From: Winogradskyella vidalii | GTDB taxonomy: Bacteria; Bacteroidota; Bacteroidia; Flavobacteriales; Flavobacteriaceae | Direction: 5' to 3' | NCBI RefSeq assembly: GCF_013403955.1 | Contig: NZ_JABFDG010000006.1 | Span: 62,001 to 126,000 of the forward strand | Length of the DNA stretch: 64,000 bases | Shown here: in pieces, positions 51,291-59,973 of the stretch | Layout: each line of letters opens with the position of its first letter | How positions within the stretch are numbered: position 1 is the stretch's first letter | The notes under the pieces: model-generated | What the model saw: only the letters and a program-made list of their open reading frames with translations | Database searches by the model: none | Told to the model about the DNA's origin: nothing | Made by a program: the position numbers and the translations under genes

Positions 51291-52451
51291 TTAATAAGCC
51301 ATTTTTACAATTTTCTCAACACGGTCTGGTGTTAAAGTTTGGTGTTCGCCTAATCCCATCCATTGACGTTCATTGAAACGCTTGGAGATTTCTTCAGCTG
51401 TACCTTCGTAATCCTTCGTGTAATCAGAAAGCTTAGTATCAATCCCTAAGTCATGAAAAAAGGCTTCTGTTTTATCTATTGCAGCATAGGCTTTGTCGTT
51501 TATATTTCCTTCGGTAATTCCCCATACACGCTCAGCATACTGTGCTAATTTCTCTTTTTTGGTTTCAAAATTATACTTGTAATGACTAGGAGCAATTATG
51601 GCTAAGGTACGTGCGTGATCGATACCGAATAAGGCTGTTAATTCATGGCCCATAGCGTGTACAGCCCAATCTGTAGGAACCCCTTTTTGTATTAAACCAT
51701 TTAATGCCATAGTACAACACCACATAAAATTAGAAGCGGCTTTATAATCGGTTGGATCTTTTAATACTTTTGGTGCGACTTCAATTAAGGTTTGTAAAAT
51801 GCTCTCTGCAAAGCGGTCTTGTAACAAAGCTCCAATAGGATAAGTCATATATTGCTCTAAAACATGGGTAAACGCATCGGTTAACCCATTAGCTAATTGA
51901 CGTTGTGGAATAGAGCTAATGACTTGCGGATCTAAAATTGAAAACTGAGGAAACAAACCAGGTCCTCCCATAGCTAATTTTTCTTTAGTTTCTACTCTTG
52001 TAATTACAGAGCCAGAGTTCATTTCAGAGCCTGTTGCTGGTAAAGTTAAAACCGTACCAAATGGCATCCCTTTTTCAGTTCTAATGTTTTGCGTTAAAAT
52101 ATCCCAAGGTGTATCGCCATCATAATATGCTGCAGCCGATAAAAATTTGGTACCATCAATTACAGATCCGCCGCCAACAGCAAGTAAATAAGTAATGTTT
52201 TCCTCTTTAATTATATGTAACGCTTCTAATAATTTGGCGTATTCGGGGTTGGCAGGAATTCCACCAAACTCAATGACCTCAACGTTTGATAAAGCTGTTT
52301 TTACTTGGTCATAAATACCATTTTTCTTTATGCTTCCGCCACCATAAAGGAGGAGAACTTTAGCATCTTTTGGTATTTCATTTTCTAGTTTTCCTATCGT
52401 GTCCTTACCAAATATGATTTTGGTAGGGTTTATAAATTCAAAATTATTCAT
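51291..52451 (-). CDS. Iron-containing alcohol dehydrogenase, YqhD/BDH type
   Basis: The ATG at 52451 (MNNFEFINPTKIIFGKDTIG) is the family start; an upstream in-frame start at 52481 adds a Lys run. 386 residues. NADPH-binding YGGGSIKKNGIYDQV has Gly-Gly-Ser where NAD-dependent enzymes keep Asp. GGGSVIDGTKFLSAAAYYDG, TLPATGSEMNSGSVIT, the metal ligands in GLTDAFTHVLEQYM and HAMGHELTALFGIDHARTLA complete it. YqhD-type enzymes reduce a wide range of aldehydes, including butanal and glyoxals, using NADPH. It fits a carbonyl-detoxification operon, 94 bp after the CurA-like gene. Confidence 0.93.
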   Translation of the reverse strand: MNNFEFINPTKIIFGKDTIGKLENEIPKDAKVLLLYGGGSIKKNGIYDQVKTALSNVEVIEFGGIPANPEYAKLLEALHIIKEENITYLLAVGGGSVIDGTKFLSAAAYYDGDTPWDILTQNIRTEKGMPFGTVLTLPATGSEMNSGSVITRVETKEKLAMGGPGLFPQFSILDPQVISSIPQRQLANGLTDAFTHVLEQYMTYPIGALLQDRFAESILQTLIEVAPKVLKDPTDYKAASNFMWCCTMALNGLIQKGVPTDWAVHAMGHELTALFGIDHARTLAIIAPSHYKYNFETKKEKLAQYAERVWGITEGNINDKAYAAIDKTEAFFHDLGIDTKLSDYTKDYEGTAEEISKRFNERQWMGLGEHQTLTPDRVEKIVKMAY

Positions 52452-52545
52452 CTTCTTTTTTTTTATTTGTTGTAAACACACCCTGAGCCTAACTCATGGT
52501 GACAATCCTAAAATTACAGATTTAAGATTGATTTAATAATGAGGT

Positions 52546-53544
52546 TTAAATCTTAACCACCATTTTTCCTTTATTTTTTCCATCGAATAAGTCGATAAAG
52601 GCTTGTGGTAAATTATTAAAACCTTCAACTATAGTTTCAGAATATGTGAGTTTATCGTCACCTAACCAAGTTGCTAATTTATCTATTGCTTCTGGGAATT
52701 TATCTGAATAATTAGAGACAATAAATCCTTGCATTAAAGCACTGTTTTTAACCAATAATGGCTGAACACTGAGACCTTTAGGTAATTCTGTGCTGTTGTA
52801 AACAGAGATGGCACCACAAACTACAATTCTTGCAAATTGATTAATATTCATCAACACAGCATCTGAAATTGAACCGCCAACATTATCAAAATATACATCG
52901 ACACCGTTAGGCGCTGCCTTAGCAATGGCTTCTTTCATGTTGTCTGTAGTCTTGTAATTGATGCCTTCGTCAAATCCGAATTTAGATTTAAGTAATTCAA
53001 TTTTTTCATCTGTCCCAGCAATACCAATGACTTTTAAGCCTAAAAGTTTTCCTATTTGCCCTACTACAGATCCAACAGCACCAGCTGCGCCAGATACCAC
53101 TAAGGTTTCGCCTTCTTTTGGTTTCCCTATTTCAGTTAAACCACAATAAGCGGTTAGTCCCGTCATGCCTAAAATACCTAAATAGGCACTGAGTGGTGCT
53201 TTAGACGGATCTACTTTGTTTAGACCGTCGCCACTAGAAATTTGTTTTGTTTTCCAATCTAGCATCCCAGAAACATAATCACCTTCATTAAAATTGTCGT
53301 TTTTAGAACTGATTACTTTTGCAATAACACCAGATTGAATAGCTTTATTAAGTTCAAATGGTGGCACGTATGATTTAGCATCGCTCATGCGTCCTCTTAA
53401 ATAAGGATCTACAGATACGTAAGCGGTTTCTAAAAGGAGTTCACCTTTATTAACTGTTAATTCCGAATCGTCGGTAACGAATTCAAAATCGTTAGTTGTT
53501 GGTTTTCCTTCGGGTCTATTTTTTAATAAAATTGTCTTTGTCAT
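52546..53544 (-). CDS. NADPH-dependent MDR alkenal/one reductase (CurA-like)
   Basis: 332 residues, zinc-free medium-chain reductase of the leukotriene B4 dehydrogenase/CurA group. The N-terminus has KNRPEGKPT and VSVDPYLRGRMSD. The Rossmann part is VVSGAAGAVGSVVGQIGKLL, then IGIAGTDEKIELLKSKFGFD with a GINYKT strand, and DVYFDNVGGSISDAVL. The C-terminus is FNNLPQAFIDLFDGKNKGKM. No structural or catalytic zinc Cys is present. It reduces the double bond of alpha,beta-unsaturated aldehydes and ketones with NADPH. It starts 12 bp after the nitroreductase gene. Confidence 0.92.
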   Translation of the reverse strand: MTKTILLKNRPEGKPTTNDFEFVTDDSELTVNKGELLLETAYVSVDPYLRGRMSDAKSYVPPFELNKAIQSGVIAKVISSKNDNFNEGDYVSGMLDWKTKQISSGDGLNKVDPSKAPLSAYLGILGMTGLTAYCGLTEIGKPKEGETLVVSGAAGAVGSVVGQIGKLLGLKVIGIAGTDEKIELLKSKFGFDEGINYKTTDNMKEAIAKAAPNGVDVYFDNVGGSISDAVLMNINQFARIVVCGAISVYNSTELPKGLSVQPLLVKNSALMQGFIVSNYSDKFPEAIDKLATWLGDDKLTYSETIVEGFNNLPQAFIDLFDGKNKGKMVVKI

Positions 53545-53556
53545 AATTGTTTGTTT

Positions 53557-54189
53557 TTAATCTATTACAGTTACTAAATCTTCCATAGGTTTTCTCACCT
53601 TAACAAGATTTACTAACCAATCTTCATTTTCTTTTCTATAACCAATTGGCATTAAGACGGCACTTCTTAAGCCTTTTTCCCTTAGTCCAAGAATTTCATC
53701 TACCGCATTAGGATCAAAACCTTCAATTGGTGTGGCATCTACGCCTTCAAAAGCTGCTGCTGATAAGGCTTGTGAAAAAGCAATATAGGCTTGTTTTGCA
53801 GCATGATTAAAGTTCTCTTCAGCGTCTTTTTGCGGATAAGAACTCAATAACATCTGACGGTAGTTTTCCCAACCTTCATTTTTAAATCCACGAATATCAT
53901 TTGTTAAATCGAACATATAATTAATACGATCTTCGGTATAAGTGTCCCATGCTGCAAATACTAATAAATGTGAACAGTCTGTAATTACCGATTGATTCCA
54001 AGCTACAGGCTTTATTTTTTCTTTAAGTTCATTATTTTTTACGACAATGATTTCAAATGGTTGTAATCCACTAGAGGTTGGTGCCAAACGTGCAGCTTCT
54101 AAAATATGGGCCACTTTTTCTTCAGGTACCGTGTCACCATTCATTGCTTTAGCTGCGTAACGCCAATTTAATTTATCTAATAATTCCAT
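53557..54189 (-). CDS. Nitroreductase-family NAD(P)H-dependent oxidoreductase
   Basis: 210 residues. NWRYAAKAMNGDTVPEEKVAH, the FMN-phosphate-binding segment AARLAPTSSGLQPFEIIVVK, AAKQAYIAFSQALSAAAFEGVD and the C-terminal GYRKENEDWL are the hallmarks of the NfsB-like group. It uses FMN and NAD(P)H to reduce quinones, nitroaromatics or enones. It lies 15 bp after the NAD-binding gene in the TetR-controlled operon. Confidence 0.92.
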   Translation of the reverse strand: MELLDKLNWRYAAKAMNGDTVPEEKVAHILEAARLAPTSSGLQPFEIIVVKNNELKEKIKPVAWNQSVITDCSHLLVFAAWDTYTEDRINYMFDLTNDIRGFKNEGWENYRQMLLSSYPQKDAEENFNHAAKQAYIAFSQALSAAAFEGVDATPIEGFDPNAVDEILGLREKGLRSAVLMPIGYRKENEDWLVNLVKVRKPMEDLVTVID

Positions 54190-54204
54190 AGGTGTTTTTG
54201 TTTT

Positions 54205-54873
54205 CTAATTGTTTTTACTTATTGCATTTATAGTGTCTGAAGTGATAACAACTTCAGTATATGTATTAGTGTTTGCTATAAAAATCATCACTTTTGCTAT
54301 TGCAGATGCATTGACGATTTTATATTTCTTTAATGGGCCGATAAATAAGGGTTGAATAATTTTAAATAGCTTCAATCCTATATTTTCCAATGTCCGGTTT
54401 TCGTTGCGATCACCTCCAATTAAAGACGGTCTAAAAATGTAGGTGTTTGGTACTTTTTGTTCTTGAACGTCTTGCTCCATTTCACCTTTCGTTCTATTAT
54501 AAAATACACGACTATTTTTATCAGCTCCCATTGCTGAAACCACAAGAAACGTATCTATCTTATTCGCCTTTGCTAGTTTTGCTGCTGAGACAGGAATTCC
54601 ATAATCAATAGCTTTGTACGTAGATTTATCTGGTGTTTTTGCTTTGGTGGTTCCTATACTACAATACACTTCATCAGCGATAAAATCGGCTTTAAATTGC
54701 TCTAATTCTAGTAAGTTACCTATATATTGCTTTACTTTTAGACTGGTTATGCCTTCAATTTTTGACCTTGAAAACAACTTAATCGTATCGTAACGTTCAT
54801 CTTGGATTAAGGACTTAAGAATATGAAATCCCGTCAATCCGGAAGCACCTAATATGATGGCTGTTTTTTTCAT
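54205..54873 (-). CDS. NAD(P)-binding protein, HTATIP2/YwnB-like short-chain family
   Basis: 222 residues. A Rossmann motif at the start, AIILGASGLTGFHILKSLI, is followed by a DEVYCSIGTTKAKTPDKSTYKAIDYGIPV stretch and FLVVSAMGADKNSRVFYNRTKGEMEQ, where Tyr and Lys match the active-site pair of atypical SDRs. PNTYIFRPSLIGGDRNENRT closes the nucleotide domain. It starts 1 bp after the stop of the TetR-family gene. Probably a redox sensor or reductase within the electrophile-response operon; the exact substrate is unknown. Confidence 0.87.
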   Translation of the reverse strand: MKKTAIILGASGLTGFHILKSLIQDERYDTIKLFSRSKIEGITSLKVKQYIGNLLELEQFKADFIADEVYCSIGTTKAKTPDKSTYKAIDYGIPVSAAKLAKANKIDTFLVVSAMGADKNSRVFYNRTKGEMEQDVQEQKVPNTYIFRPSLIGGDRNENRTLENIGLKLFKIIQPLFIGPLKKYKIVNASAIAKVMIFIANTNTYTEVVITSDTINAISKNN

Positions 54874-54874
54874 G

Positions 54875-55459
54875 TTATTTATTGACTTTTATGCTATCCC
54901 AAGCCGCTTGATAAGCTTCCTCGATATGTGATTCACTTAGTTGAAATGTGCCTCTTTTTTGCGTAATCATTAAAAAAGATAAAGGATTAATAGCGTAGGC
55001 ATACAAAATATAATCTGATAGCGGTTTTATTAAACCTTCTTTTTTACCACGTGACCAAAGGTCGAGTAGGGGCTGTAAATGTTTTATACCTTCAATTCTA
55101 ATGGGTTCATCAATCATTGGTGTATTATCACATTGCGCTAAAAACATGGCGTATTCGCACTCTTTAAGTTTAAAATCTGCTATACGTTTCCAAATAAGTT
55201 CAAAACCAACTTCTACAGACATACTCTCATCATAAGTTGAAAAAGCATAATTTGTATATTCTGTTTTTACTTCAATATAAGTCTGGTTGACTAAATCTTG
55301 TTTGTTTTCAAAATACAGATAAATCGTTGCGGGAGATACCTGCGCCATTTTTGCAATCTTGCTCATTGGTGTAGCATGAAACCCATTGTTGTTAACCAAA
55401 TCAATAGTTGCTTTTACTAAAGCGTTTCGCTTATCAATACTTTTTTGAAGTTTTGCCAT
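54875..55459 (-). CDS. TetR/AcrR-family transcriptional regulator
   Basis: 194 residues. The N-terminal DNA-binding domain reads ALVKATIDLVNNNGFHATPM, SKIAKMAQVSPATIYLYFEN, KQDLVNQTYIEVK, the classic TetR helix-turn-helix. The C-terminal helical domain contains two Cys (KECEYAMFLAQCDN, about 89 and 99) that could sense electrophiles (inference). It leads the operon of four reductases and a DJ-1 protein on the same strand. A 14-bp perfect palindrome just upstream is the likely operator, so it probably represses its own operon until an inducer binds. Confidence 0.9.
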   Translation of the reverse strand: MAKLQKSIDKRNALVKATIDLVNNNGFHATPMSKIAKMAQVSPATIYLYFENKQDLVNQTYIEVKTEYTNYAFSTYDESMSVEVGFELIWKRIADFKLKECEYAMFLAQCDNTPMIDEPIRIEGIKHLQPLLDLWSRGKKEGLIKPLSDYILYAYAINPLSFLMITQKRGTFQLSESHIEEAYQAAWDSIKVNK

Positions 55460-55479
55460 GATGATTTATAATTCTTGTA

Positions 55480-55507
55480 CAAAAATAACTAAAAATGAAC
55501 GTTCATT
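55480..55507 (-). promoter_or_regulatory. TetR operon promoter with overlapping palindromic operator
   Basis: On the minus strand the -7 element is TATTTTTG (55487-55480). Immediately upstream is the perfect palindrome AATGAACGTTCATT (55494-55507), inside the promoter spacer, where a bound TetR-type dimer would exclude polymerase. The GAACGTTC core is of a form common among TetR-family operators. Confidence 0.7.
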
Positions 55508-55687
55508 CTTTTTTTTTAACAAAGGTTTATACTTATTAAATATTTAGAATAGTGAGGAAGGTTAAAATTGAGTAATAAACAAATACAAAAAACTACATAA
55601 ATTAAGAATTTGTATAGCAATGCTACCTAATTATATAAGAATGAAATTATAATAGGAAAGGAAACAAAAAAAAACACTCGTAATTAT

Positions 55688-56608
55688 CTAAAAAATACTA
55701 AGTTCAGAGTGAGTCGTTACATCTTCAAGTAATTCCATACCTTTATGAGAGTTGCCATGTAGGTTTAGTTTAGGACTCCAAACAGCAATAGTATAGTTAT
55801 CGGGATATAGAGCTACAATACCACCACCAACACCACTTTTACCAGGCAAACCGACTCTAAAAGCAAACTCTCCAGATTCGTCATAAAAGCCGCAGGTTAA
55901 CATTAGGGCATTAATCCGTTTCGCTTTCATTTTAGATATAATTTTGGTGCCATCTGTTATTTTACGGCCATTATTTGCTAAAAATGCAAAGGTTTGGGAA
56001 AGTTGTTGACAGGTCATCTCTAAGGAACACATATCGAAATAGAAATCTAATACTTCAGCAGGATCATTTTCAATATTACCAAAAGACTTTATAAAATTAC
56101 AAAGCGCAACATTTCTAAAGCCCGTTTGTTTTTCAGAGTCGGCAATAGTATCTGAATAGCTTAGATCAGGCAAATCACTTAACTCTCTTACAAAGGCTAG
56201 AAAATCTTCTTTGGCATCCTCTAAATGCGTTATTAGTATATCGCAAATAACTATAGCTCCAGAGTTAACAAAGGGATTTCTGGGGATACCTTTATATGTC
56301 TCCAATAATAAAAGAGAATCAAATTTAGTACCAGAAGGCTCAACATCAATGCGGTTCCATATTTTTTCACCTACGATATTATAGGCCATCGTGAGCGATA
56401 ATACTTTAGCGATACTTTGAATCGAGAATTTTTCAAGGTTGTTACCAACACCACAGTTACTACCGTCAATCATTGTTATATGAACACCTAACTTAGAAGG
56501 ATCTACATTAGCTAGTTCTGGAATATATTTTGCTACCAGCCCTTTGTTGCTTCTATTTTTGATTTTGTGATAAGCCTTTTCAATGTTTTTGCTATAATTG
56601 GAGTCCAT
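55688..56608 (-). CDS. glsA: Glutaminase, serine-dependent (GlsA type)
   Basis: 306 residues, the usual bacterial size. The beta-lactamase-like Ser-x-x-Lys motif is FSIQSIAKVLSLTMAY (Ser65, Lys68). NRIDVEPSGTKFDSLLLLE, IPRNPFVNSGAI, the Tyr in LSYSDTIADSEKQTGFRNVA and GLPGKSGVGGGIVAL complete the family set. It hydrolyses L-glutamine to glutamate and ammonia in the cytoplasm, a role in nitrogen balance and acid resistance. It stands alone, with about 220 bp on either side. Confidence 0.94.
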   Translation of the reverse strand: MDSNYSKNIEKAYHKIKNRSNKGLVAKYIPELANVDPSKLGVHITMIDGSNCGVGNNLEKFSIQSIAKVLSLTMAYNIVGEKIWNRIDVEPSGTKFDSLLLLETYKGIPRNPFVNSGAIVICDILITHLEDAKEDFLAFVRELSDLPDLSYSDTIADSEKQTGFRNVALCNFIKSFGNIENDPAEVLDFYFDMCSLEMTCQQLSQTFAFLANNGRKITDGTKIISKMKAKRINALMLTCGFYDESGEFAFRVGLPGKSGVGGGIVALYPDNYTIAVWSPKLNLHGNSHKGMELLEDVTTHSELSIF

Positions 56609-56824
56609 TAGGTTTCTAATTTATATGGTTTAAAATTCAAGGTAAGATTTAATATTGGTTTGTCATAAACTATCTTAAAGATGTTTTTAATACTATTTTA
56701 ACACGGCTTATTTATTTGAATCAATCTCTAAATGGATTGCGATAATTATTGTACGCATTATAAAGTAATTTTACTGTAGTTAGTCATAGTGGCTTACATT
56801 ACAACAATTTAAAACTCAAAAATT

Positions 56825-57025
56825 ATGTCTGAAGCATGGCAAGATAAAGCAAAAGGTAATTGGAATATTGCCAAAGGAAAAATTAAACAAAAATGGGGCG
56901 AACTCACTGACGATGATTTAGATTACACCGAAGGTAAAGAAGATGAACTAATCGGTCGTATCCAAAAACGTACAGGTGAAACTAAGGAGAGTATTAACAA
57001 TTATCTTAACGACCTTAATTATTAA
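56825..57025 (+). CDS. CsbD-family stress-response protein
   Basis: 66 residues, the normal size. It opens MSEAWQDKAKGNWNIAKGKI, then KQKWGELTDDDLDYTEGKED, ELIGRIQKRTGETKESINNY, matching the CsbD consensus closely. CsbD proteins are highly expressed under general stress in many bacteria, but their molecular function is unknown. It is a single-gene unit with a terminator 24 bp downstream. Confidence 0.93.
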   Translation: MSEAWQDKAKGNWNIAKGKIKQKWGELTDDDLDYTEGKEDELIGRIQKRTGETKESINNYLNDLNY

Positions 57026-57048
57026 ACGCCTTTAGATATTGAATTAAG

Positions 57049-57073
57049 AATCCTGCGAAAGCGGGATTTTTTT
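57049..57073 (+). terminator. Rho-independent terminator after csbD-like gene
   Basis: AATCCTGC (57049-57056), a GAAA tetraloop, GCGGGATT (57061-57068; one G-T pair) and a T run. Confidence 0.9.
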
Positions 57074-57441
57074 ATGCCTAAAATTAAATTAATATTATAG
57101 ACGCATTTATACTCAGCATGTATTATGTAAAAGCAAATTTATATGCGTTAGTAATTCCTTTTTAAAGATTCTAATAAGTTTTTATTATTAATTTCAGAAA
57201 AATTACGCTTTATATTATGGTTTCATCAATGTGTCAAATAGGATACCAAGTGGAAGCTAATATTAAATTTCAAAATAATATTTGAACATTTAAATTACAA
57301 TATAAAAATCTAATTTTCATTCAGTTATATATTGTTCTCCATCTAGGATTAATAAAGTAGTTTTTATCTGTAACAGTAGAAATATCGCCTGCGTATAAGC
57401 ATTTTATTTAGCAAAACAAAAAAATGTGGAATTATTGTTTC
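57074..57441. other. Intergenic region upstream of the methylmalonyl operon
   Basis: About 370 bp, very AT-rich, with no open frame above about 20 codons and no RNA hallmark seen. Only the last 75 bp before the operon show clear signals (listed separately). Confidence 0.45.
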
Positions 57442-57492
57442 TTATAATATGATTTCTATCATGTTATAAAAAACAGACATCTTCTAAATTTG
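57442..57492 (+). promoter_or_regulatory. Methylmalonyl operon promoter with large Crp/Fnr-like dyad
   Basis: A 28-bp dyad at 57442-57469 has the form TTATAA-n-ATGAT-N4-ATCAT-n-TTATAA, with 22 of 28 bases symmetrical. The -7 element TAAATTTG is at 57485-57492, 29.5 nt after the dyad centre, and the ATG is at 57515. There is no TTG at -33. The dyad is therefore near -43, where class II Crp/Fnr activators bind. Confidence 0.62.
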
Positions 57493-57514
57493 TAGAAATT
57501 AAACATTTTTAATT

Positions 57515-57922
57515 ATGAATATATCACATATAGAGCACTTAGGTATTGCCGTTGAAAACTTAGAGGAAGCCATAAAGTACTATGAACAGGTTTTAGGAAT
57601 GAAATGCTATTCTATAGAGGAGGTTGTCGATCAGAAAGTGAAGACAGCCTTTTTTTTGGTAGGTAACACAAAAATTGAATTGTTAGAGAGCACTTCACCA
57701 GATGGCCCAATAGGTAAGTTTATTGCTAAAAAAGGACAAGGCATTCATCATATAGCATTTGCTGTAGATAATACTAAAGAAGCTCTAAAAGTAGCAGAAG
57801 ACAGAGGCGTTAGATTAATTGATAAAACATCTAGAAAAGGAGCAGAAGGCTTAGAAATAGGCTTTTTACATCCAAAGTCAACTTTAGGTGTGCTAACTGA
57901 ACTGTGTTCAAAACCAAAATAA
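57515..57922 (+). CDS. mce: Methylmalonyl-CoA epimerase
   Basis: 135 residues, the usual size. VOC-fold metal ligands are His in ISHIEHLGIAV, His in GIHHIAFAVDN and Glu in VLTELC. GKFIAKKGQGIHHI and EGLEIGFLHPKSTLGVL are family blocks. It interconverts (S)- and (R)-methylmalonyl-CoA, joining the decarboxylase and the mutase. First gene of the operon, with its promoter 23-73 bp upstream. Confidence 0.94.
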   Translation: MNISHIEHLGIAVENLEEAIKYYEQVLGMKCYSIEEVVDQKVKTAFFLVGNTKIELLESTSPDGPIGKFIAKKGQGIHHIAFAVDNTKEALKVAEDRGVRLIDKTSRKGAEGLEIGFLHPKSTLGVLTELCSKPK

Positions 57923-57958
57923 TTTAAATATTTAATATCGATAAGCAAAGTAATAATT

Positions 57959-59518
57959 ATGGCAAATCAAGATAAAATCAATGAGCTCATTGAAAAAAGA
58001 GCTAAAGCAAAATTGGGAGGTGGTGAAAAACGTATAGATTCTCAACATGCTAAAGGTAAATTAACAGCGCGCGAGCGTATAGATATTCTTCTAGATGACG
58101 ATAGCTTTGAAGAGTTTGACATGTTTGTAACCCACAGAACAAAATCTTTTGGTTTAGACAAACAAGTTTACCTCTCTGATGGTGTTGTAACCGGACACGG
58201 AACAATAGATGGTAGAATCGTTTATCTATTTGCTCAAGATTTTACCGTTTTTGGGGGCTCACTTTCTGAAACCTACGCTTTAAAAATTTGTAAAGTTATG
58301 GATATGGCTATGAAAGTAGGTGCGCCTGTAATAGGACTTAATGATTCTGGTGGTGCACGTATTCAAGAAGGGGTAAGATCTTTAGCGGGTTATGCTGAAA
58401 TTTTTCAACGTAATATTATGGCTTCGGGTGTTATTCCTCAAATTTCATCCATACTAGGGCCTTGTGCTGGTGGTGCTGTTTACTCACCTGCATTAACCGA
58501 CTTTACGATTATGACCGAGGACACAAGTTATATGTTTGTTACAGGTCCTAAAGTTGTAAAATCTGTTACTGGTGAAGTGGTTACTGCCGATCAACTTGGT
58601 GGTGCTAAAATTCACTCTACGCGATCTGGGGTTTCACATTTCTTAGCGGCTAACGATGAAGAAAACTTATTATTAATTCGCAAAGTGTTAAGCTATATGC
58701 CTTCTAACAATTTAGAAGAAGCTCCTATCATTGAATGTAACGACCCAATAGACCGCTTAGAAGATGCCTTAAATGATATCATTCCTGAAAATCCTAACCA
58801 ACCCTATGATATCGTTGATGTCATTTCAATTCTCGCAGATAATGGAGAGTTTACAGAAGTGCATAGAAACTACGCTAGAAACATCGCTGTAGGTTTTGCA
58901 AGATTTAATGGACGACCTGTCGGTATTGTGGCTAATCAACCAAAATATTATGCTGGTGTTTTAGATATTGATGCTTCTAGAAAAGCAGCGCGATTTGTAC
59001 GATTCTGTGATGCTTTTAATATTCCGATTGTCACATTAGTAGATGTCCCTGGTTTCTTACCTGGAACTGGTCAAGAATACGGAGGAATCATTTTACATGG
59101 GGCTAAATTATTATTTGCTTACGGCGAAGCTACCGTACCAAAAGTAACCATCACCTTACGTAAATCTTACGGTGGTGCACACGATGTAATGAGTTGTAAA
59201 CAATTGCGAGGCGATCTAAACTACGCTTGGCCAACAGCTGAAATTGCAGTAATGGGAGCGAAAGGTGCTGTTGAAGTTTTAGAAGGTTCTAATATTAGAA
59301 AAATTGAAGACGACACAGAAAAAGAAGATTACATCCATAAAAAAGAAAATGAATACACCGATAAATTTGCAAACCCTTACCAAGCTGCAAAATATGGATT
59401 TATCGATGATGTCATTGAGCCTAGAAACACGCGATTTAGAATTGTAAGAGCTCTAGAGTTACTTCAAAATAAAAAAGATGTTAATCCACCAAAAAAACAC
59501 TCAAACATTCCATTATAA
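57959..59518 (+). CDS. mmdA: Methylmalonyl-CoA decarboxylase carboxyltransferase subunit (MmdA; propionyl-CoA carboxylase beta-like)
   Basis: 519 residues. Two crotonase-like carboxyltransferase halves are present: [40 protein letters not shown] and [19 protein letters not shown] in the first; [19 protein letters not shown] and [20 protein letters not shown] in the second. By sequence it could equally be a propionyl-CoA carboxylase beta subunit. The adjacent OadG-, biotin-carrier- and OadB-like genes make the Na+-pumping decarboxylase the better call. It transfers the carboxyl group of methylmalonyl-CoA to carrier-bound biotin. Its TAA stop overlaps the next ATG by one base. Confidence 0.92.
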   Translation: MANQDKINELIEKRAKAKLGGGEKRIDSQHAKGKLTARERIDILLDDDSFEEFDMFVTHRTKSFGLDKQVYLSDGVVTGHGTIDGRIVYLFAQDFTVFGGSLSETYALKICKVMDMAMKVGAPVIGLNDSGGARIQEGVRSLAGYAEIFQRNIMASGVIPQISSILGPCAGGAVYSPALTDFTIMTEDTSYMFVTGPKVVKSVTGEVVTADQLGGAKIHSTRSGVSHFLAANDEENLLLIRKVLSYMPSNNLEEAPIIECNDPIDRLEDALNDIIPENPNQPYDIVDVISILADNGEFTEVHRNYARNIAVGFARFNGRPVGIVANQPKYYAGVLDIDASRKAARFVRFCDAFNIPIVTLVDVPGFLPGTGQEYGGIILHGAKLLFAYGEATVPKVTITLRKSYGGAHDVMSCKQLRGDLNYAWPTAEIAVMGAKGAVEVLEGSNIRKIEDDTEKEDYIHKKENEYTDKFANPYQAAKYGFIDDVIEPRNTRFRIVRALELLQNKKDVNPPKKHSNIPL

Positions 59519-59877
59519 TGATATATACACTTATAAATACAGATCCTATTAGTGAAGGTTATTTTATATTAATTACTGGATTATTAATTGTTTTCAGTGC
59601 CTTAGTAATACTAGCGCTTTTTTTTAATTACGGCTTGCCTTTAATGCTTTATATCTATAAGATAATTACAAAGGGTAAAGACAAAAAAATAAGTGAAATT
59701 AAAGCGATAGACAATAGTGATTTTACAGGAGAAGTTGCTGCAGTAATTGGTGCATCCATTCATATGTATATGGGGGAACAGCACGATCATGAAAGCGGCA
59801 TTTTAACCATAAAACAAGTTAAAAAAACATATTCACCTTGGAGTTCTAAGATTTACGGTACTCAAAATAGATTATAA
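59518..59877 (+). CDS. mmdD: OadG/MmdD-like small membrane subunit
   Basis: 119 residues. One hydrophobic segment (YFILITGLLIVFSALVILAL, about residues 15-34) precedes a short cytoplasmic part that contains EVAAVIGASIHMYMGEQHDH, similar to the OadG end where His and acid residues may bind zinc. TYSPWSSKIYGTQNRL is a typical end of this family in Bacteroidota. OadG subunits link the carboxyltransferase to the membrane carrier and stabilise the complex. Start codon overlaps the mmdA stop by one base. Confidence 0.85.
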   Translation: MIYTLINTDPISEGYFILITGLLIVFSALVILALFFNYGLPLMLYIYKIITKGKDKKISEIKAIDNSDFTGEVAAVIGASIHMYMGEQHDHESGILTIKQVKKTYSPWSSKIYGTQNRL

Positions 59878-59886
59878 ATATATGAA

Positions 59887-59973
59887 ATGGGCTGGTTTAG
59901 ATTTTTTAGTAAAAGAAATCTTTATTCAAAAAATAGTAAATGTCCATCGAAAATAACAAATAGATACACATGA
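59887..59973 (+). CDS. Possible 28-residue peptide overlapping the biotin-carrier start (uncertain)
   Basis: An ATG at 59887 opens a 28-codon frame (MGWFRFFSKRNLYSKNSKCP...) whose TGA overlaps the ATG of the biotin-carrier gene by 4 bp (ATGA at 59970-59973). The peptide starts amphipathic and turns basic. It fills the only gap inside the decarboxylase operon. I cannot exclude chance; another overlapping frame (24 codons from 59882) is even shorter. If real it could be a coupling leader or an added small subunit. Confidence 0.22.
   Translation: MGWFRFFSKRNLYSKNSKCPSKITNRYT

Noticed and set aside
59882..59956. 24-codon frame starting MKWAGLDFLVKE
   Set aside because: Too short, not coupled to the next gene and overlaps a slightly more plausible frame.
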